Below, one piece after another: positions 5,508 through 5,887 of a stretch of 5,887 nucleotides of DNA. Both the position numbers and the translations under genes were made by a program. Origin of the DNA: 4484-232 sp964486555 (lineage in GTDB: Bacteria > Thermotogota > Thermotogae > Thermotogales > Thermotogaceae); contig CAZANP010000083.1 in the NCBI GenBank assembly GCA_964486555.1, forward strand, positions 1 through 5,887, written 5' to 3'. The notes below the pieces were generated by a model, which had not been told where the DNA came from, made no database searches, and was given only the letters and a program-made list of their open reading frames with translations. Each line of letters opens with the position of its first letter. The stretch's first letter is position 1.

Positions 5508-5887
5508 ATGAGAAGGTTTCTCATGGTGACGATGTTGGCTTCATTATCTTTTCTAATGACTATGTGCGCTCCTAGGAATTCCAACCGAGGAAAAATCACA
5601 AGTGGAAGTGATTTATGAAGCAGGGGGACCTGAGGGATTCTTTGTAATCGATGTTGAAGACCCAGAAAATCCTCATATACTAGCAAACCAGGATACCGAC
5701 GGGTGGTGCTTTAGTGTGTTCTTGGATGAAAATCACCTGTATGTGGCCGATGGGTTCGGTGGACTCTTGATATTCGACGTCCTAAATCTTCAAAAGCATA
5801 GCATTAAAAGACACTCAAGATGTATCTTACGATGTTTGGGCTGATAAAGATGGCGTATACATAGCTGATGGGGAGAACGGCCTTGTG
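5508..5887 (+). pseudogene. Exported LVIVD-repeat beta-propeller protein, 5' part, with two apparent frameshifts; runs off the right edge
   Basis: Seen: an ATG after a strong ribosome site opens MRRFLMVTMLASLSFLMTMC, a basic start plus hydrophobic core like a signal peptide; C20 might be a lipid anchor, though MTMC is a poor lipobox. That frame stops at 5616-5618 after 36 residues. The next frame (+1) runs on with VEVIYEAGGPEGFFVIDV and VEDPENP, then HLYVADGFGGLLIFDV, a 42-residue LVIVD repeat from 5638. It stops at 5842-5844, while a third frame continues from about 5798 with IALKDTQDVSYDVWADKDGV and YIADGENG, clearly the next repeat. Each break needs removal of one base, and A-runs sit at both places (5591-5595, 5792-5795). 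Family knowledge: such propellers are secreted or surface proteins without a general assigned function. Either a decaying gene or two sequencing errors would explain this. Confidence 0.72.
5638..5763 (+). repeat. Complete LVIVD beta-propeller repeat unit
   Basis: Forty-two codons from FFVIDVEDPENP to VADGFGG. The next unit begins LLIFDV at 5764, and a third begins at 5882 in a different frame. The D-x-x-x-P-x-x-P turn and YVADG strand are the hallmarks of the repeat. Confidence 0.75.

Noticed and set aside
1..5887. CRISPR array, tRNA, rRNA or insertion sequence
   Set aside because: No regularly spaced direct repeats, tRNA cloverleaf, rRNA-like segment or transposase coding sequence could be found by eye on either strand.

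Overview
The window looks like chromosomal DNA from a hyperthermophilic Thermotoga or a close relative. The strongest evidence is a HydF whose cluster ligands fall at C302, H304, H352, C353 and C356, the numbering I recall for the T. maritima and T. neapolitana proteins. Strong Shine-Dalgarno sites, many AGA/AGG arginine codons and tightly packed or overlapping genes fit that group. The species cannot be named from this sequence.

Layout, right to left, because nearly everything is on the minus strand. (1) 5508-5887 (+): the 5' part of an exported LVIVD-repeat beta-propeller gene, apparently broken by two frameshifts and running off the right edge. (2) 5337-5507: a divergent control region with a shared AT-rich promoter core. 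The hydF side carries a textbook intrinsic terminator 20 nt before the hydF start, plus a competing antiterminator-like pairing and an upstream hairpin. (3) 4122-5336 (-): hydF, the [FeFe]-hydrogenase maturation GTPase/scaffold. (4) 2749-4125 (-): an aspartate ammonia-lyase-like gene overlapping hydF by 4 nt (GTGA). (5) 2545-2748: a 204-nt AT-rich intergenic stretch with a perfect palindrome close to the next start. (6) 1378-2544 (-): a 388-residue regulator made of two complete TetR-type units in one chain. (7) 81-1376 (-): a 4-hydroxybutyrate/butyryl CoA-transferase-type enzyme starting 1 nt after the regulator stops. (8) 1-71 (-): the first 23 codons of a thiolase, cut by the left edge.

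There are probably two transcription units. hydF-aspA would couple H-cluster assembly to an ammonia-releasing lyase, which is suggestive because the azadithiolate bridge of the H-cluster needs an amine nitrogen. tetR-CoA transferase-thiolase looks like an acyl-CoA/acetoacetyl-CoA module under autoregulation by a single-chain pseudo-dimeric TetR protein. The observations most worth following are the hydF leader attenuator, the tandem TetR, the hydF/aspA overlap with a divergent lyase active-site motif, and the doubly frameshifted propeller gene. HydE, HydG and a hydrogenase are not in the window.
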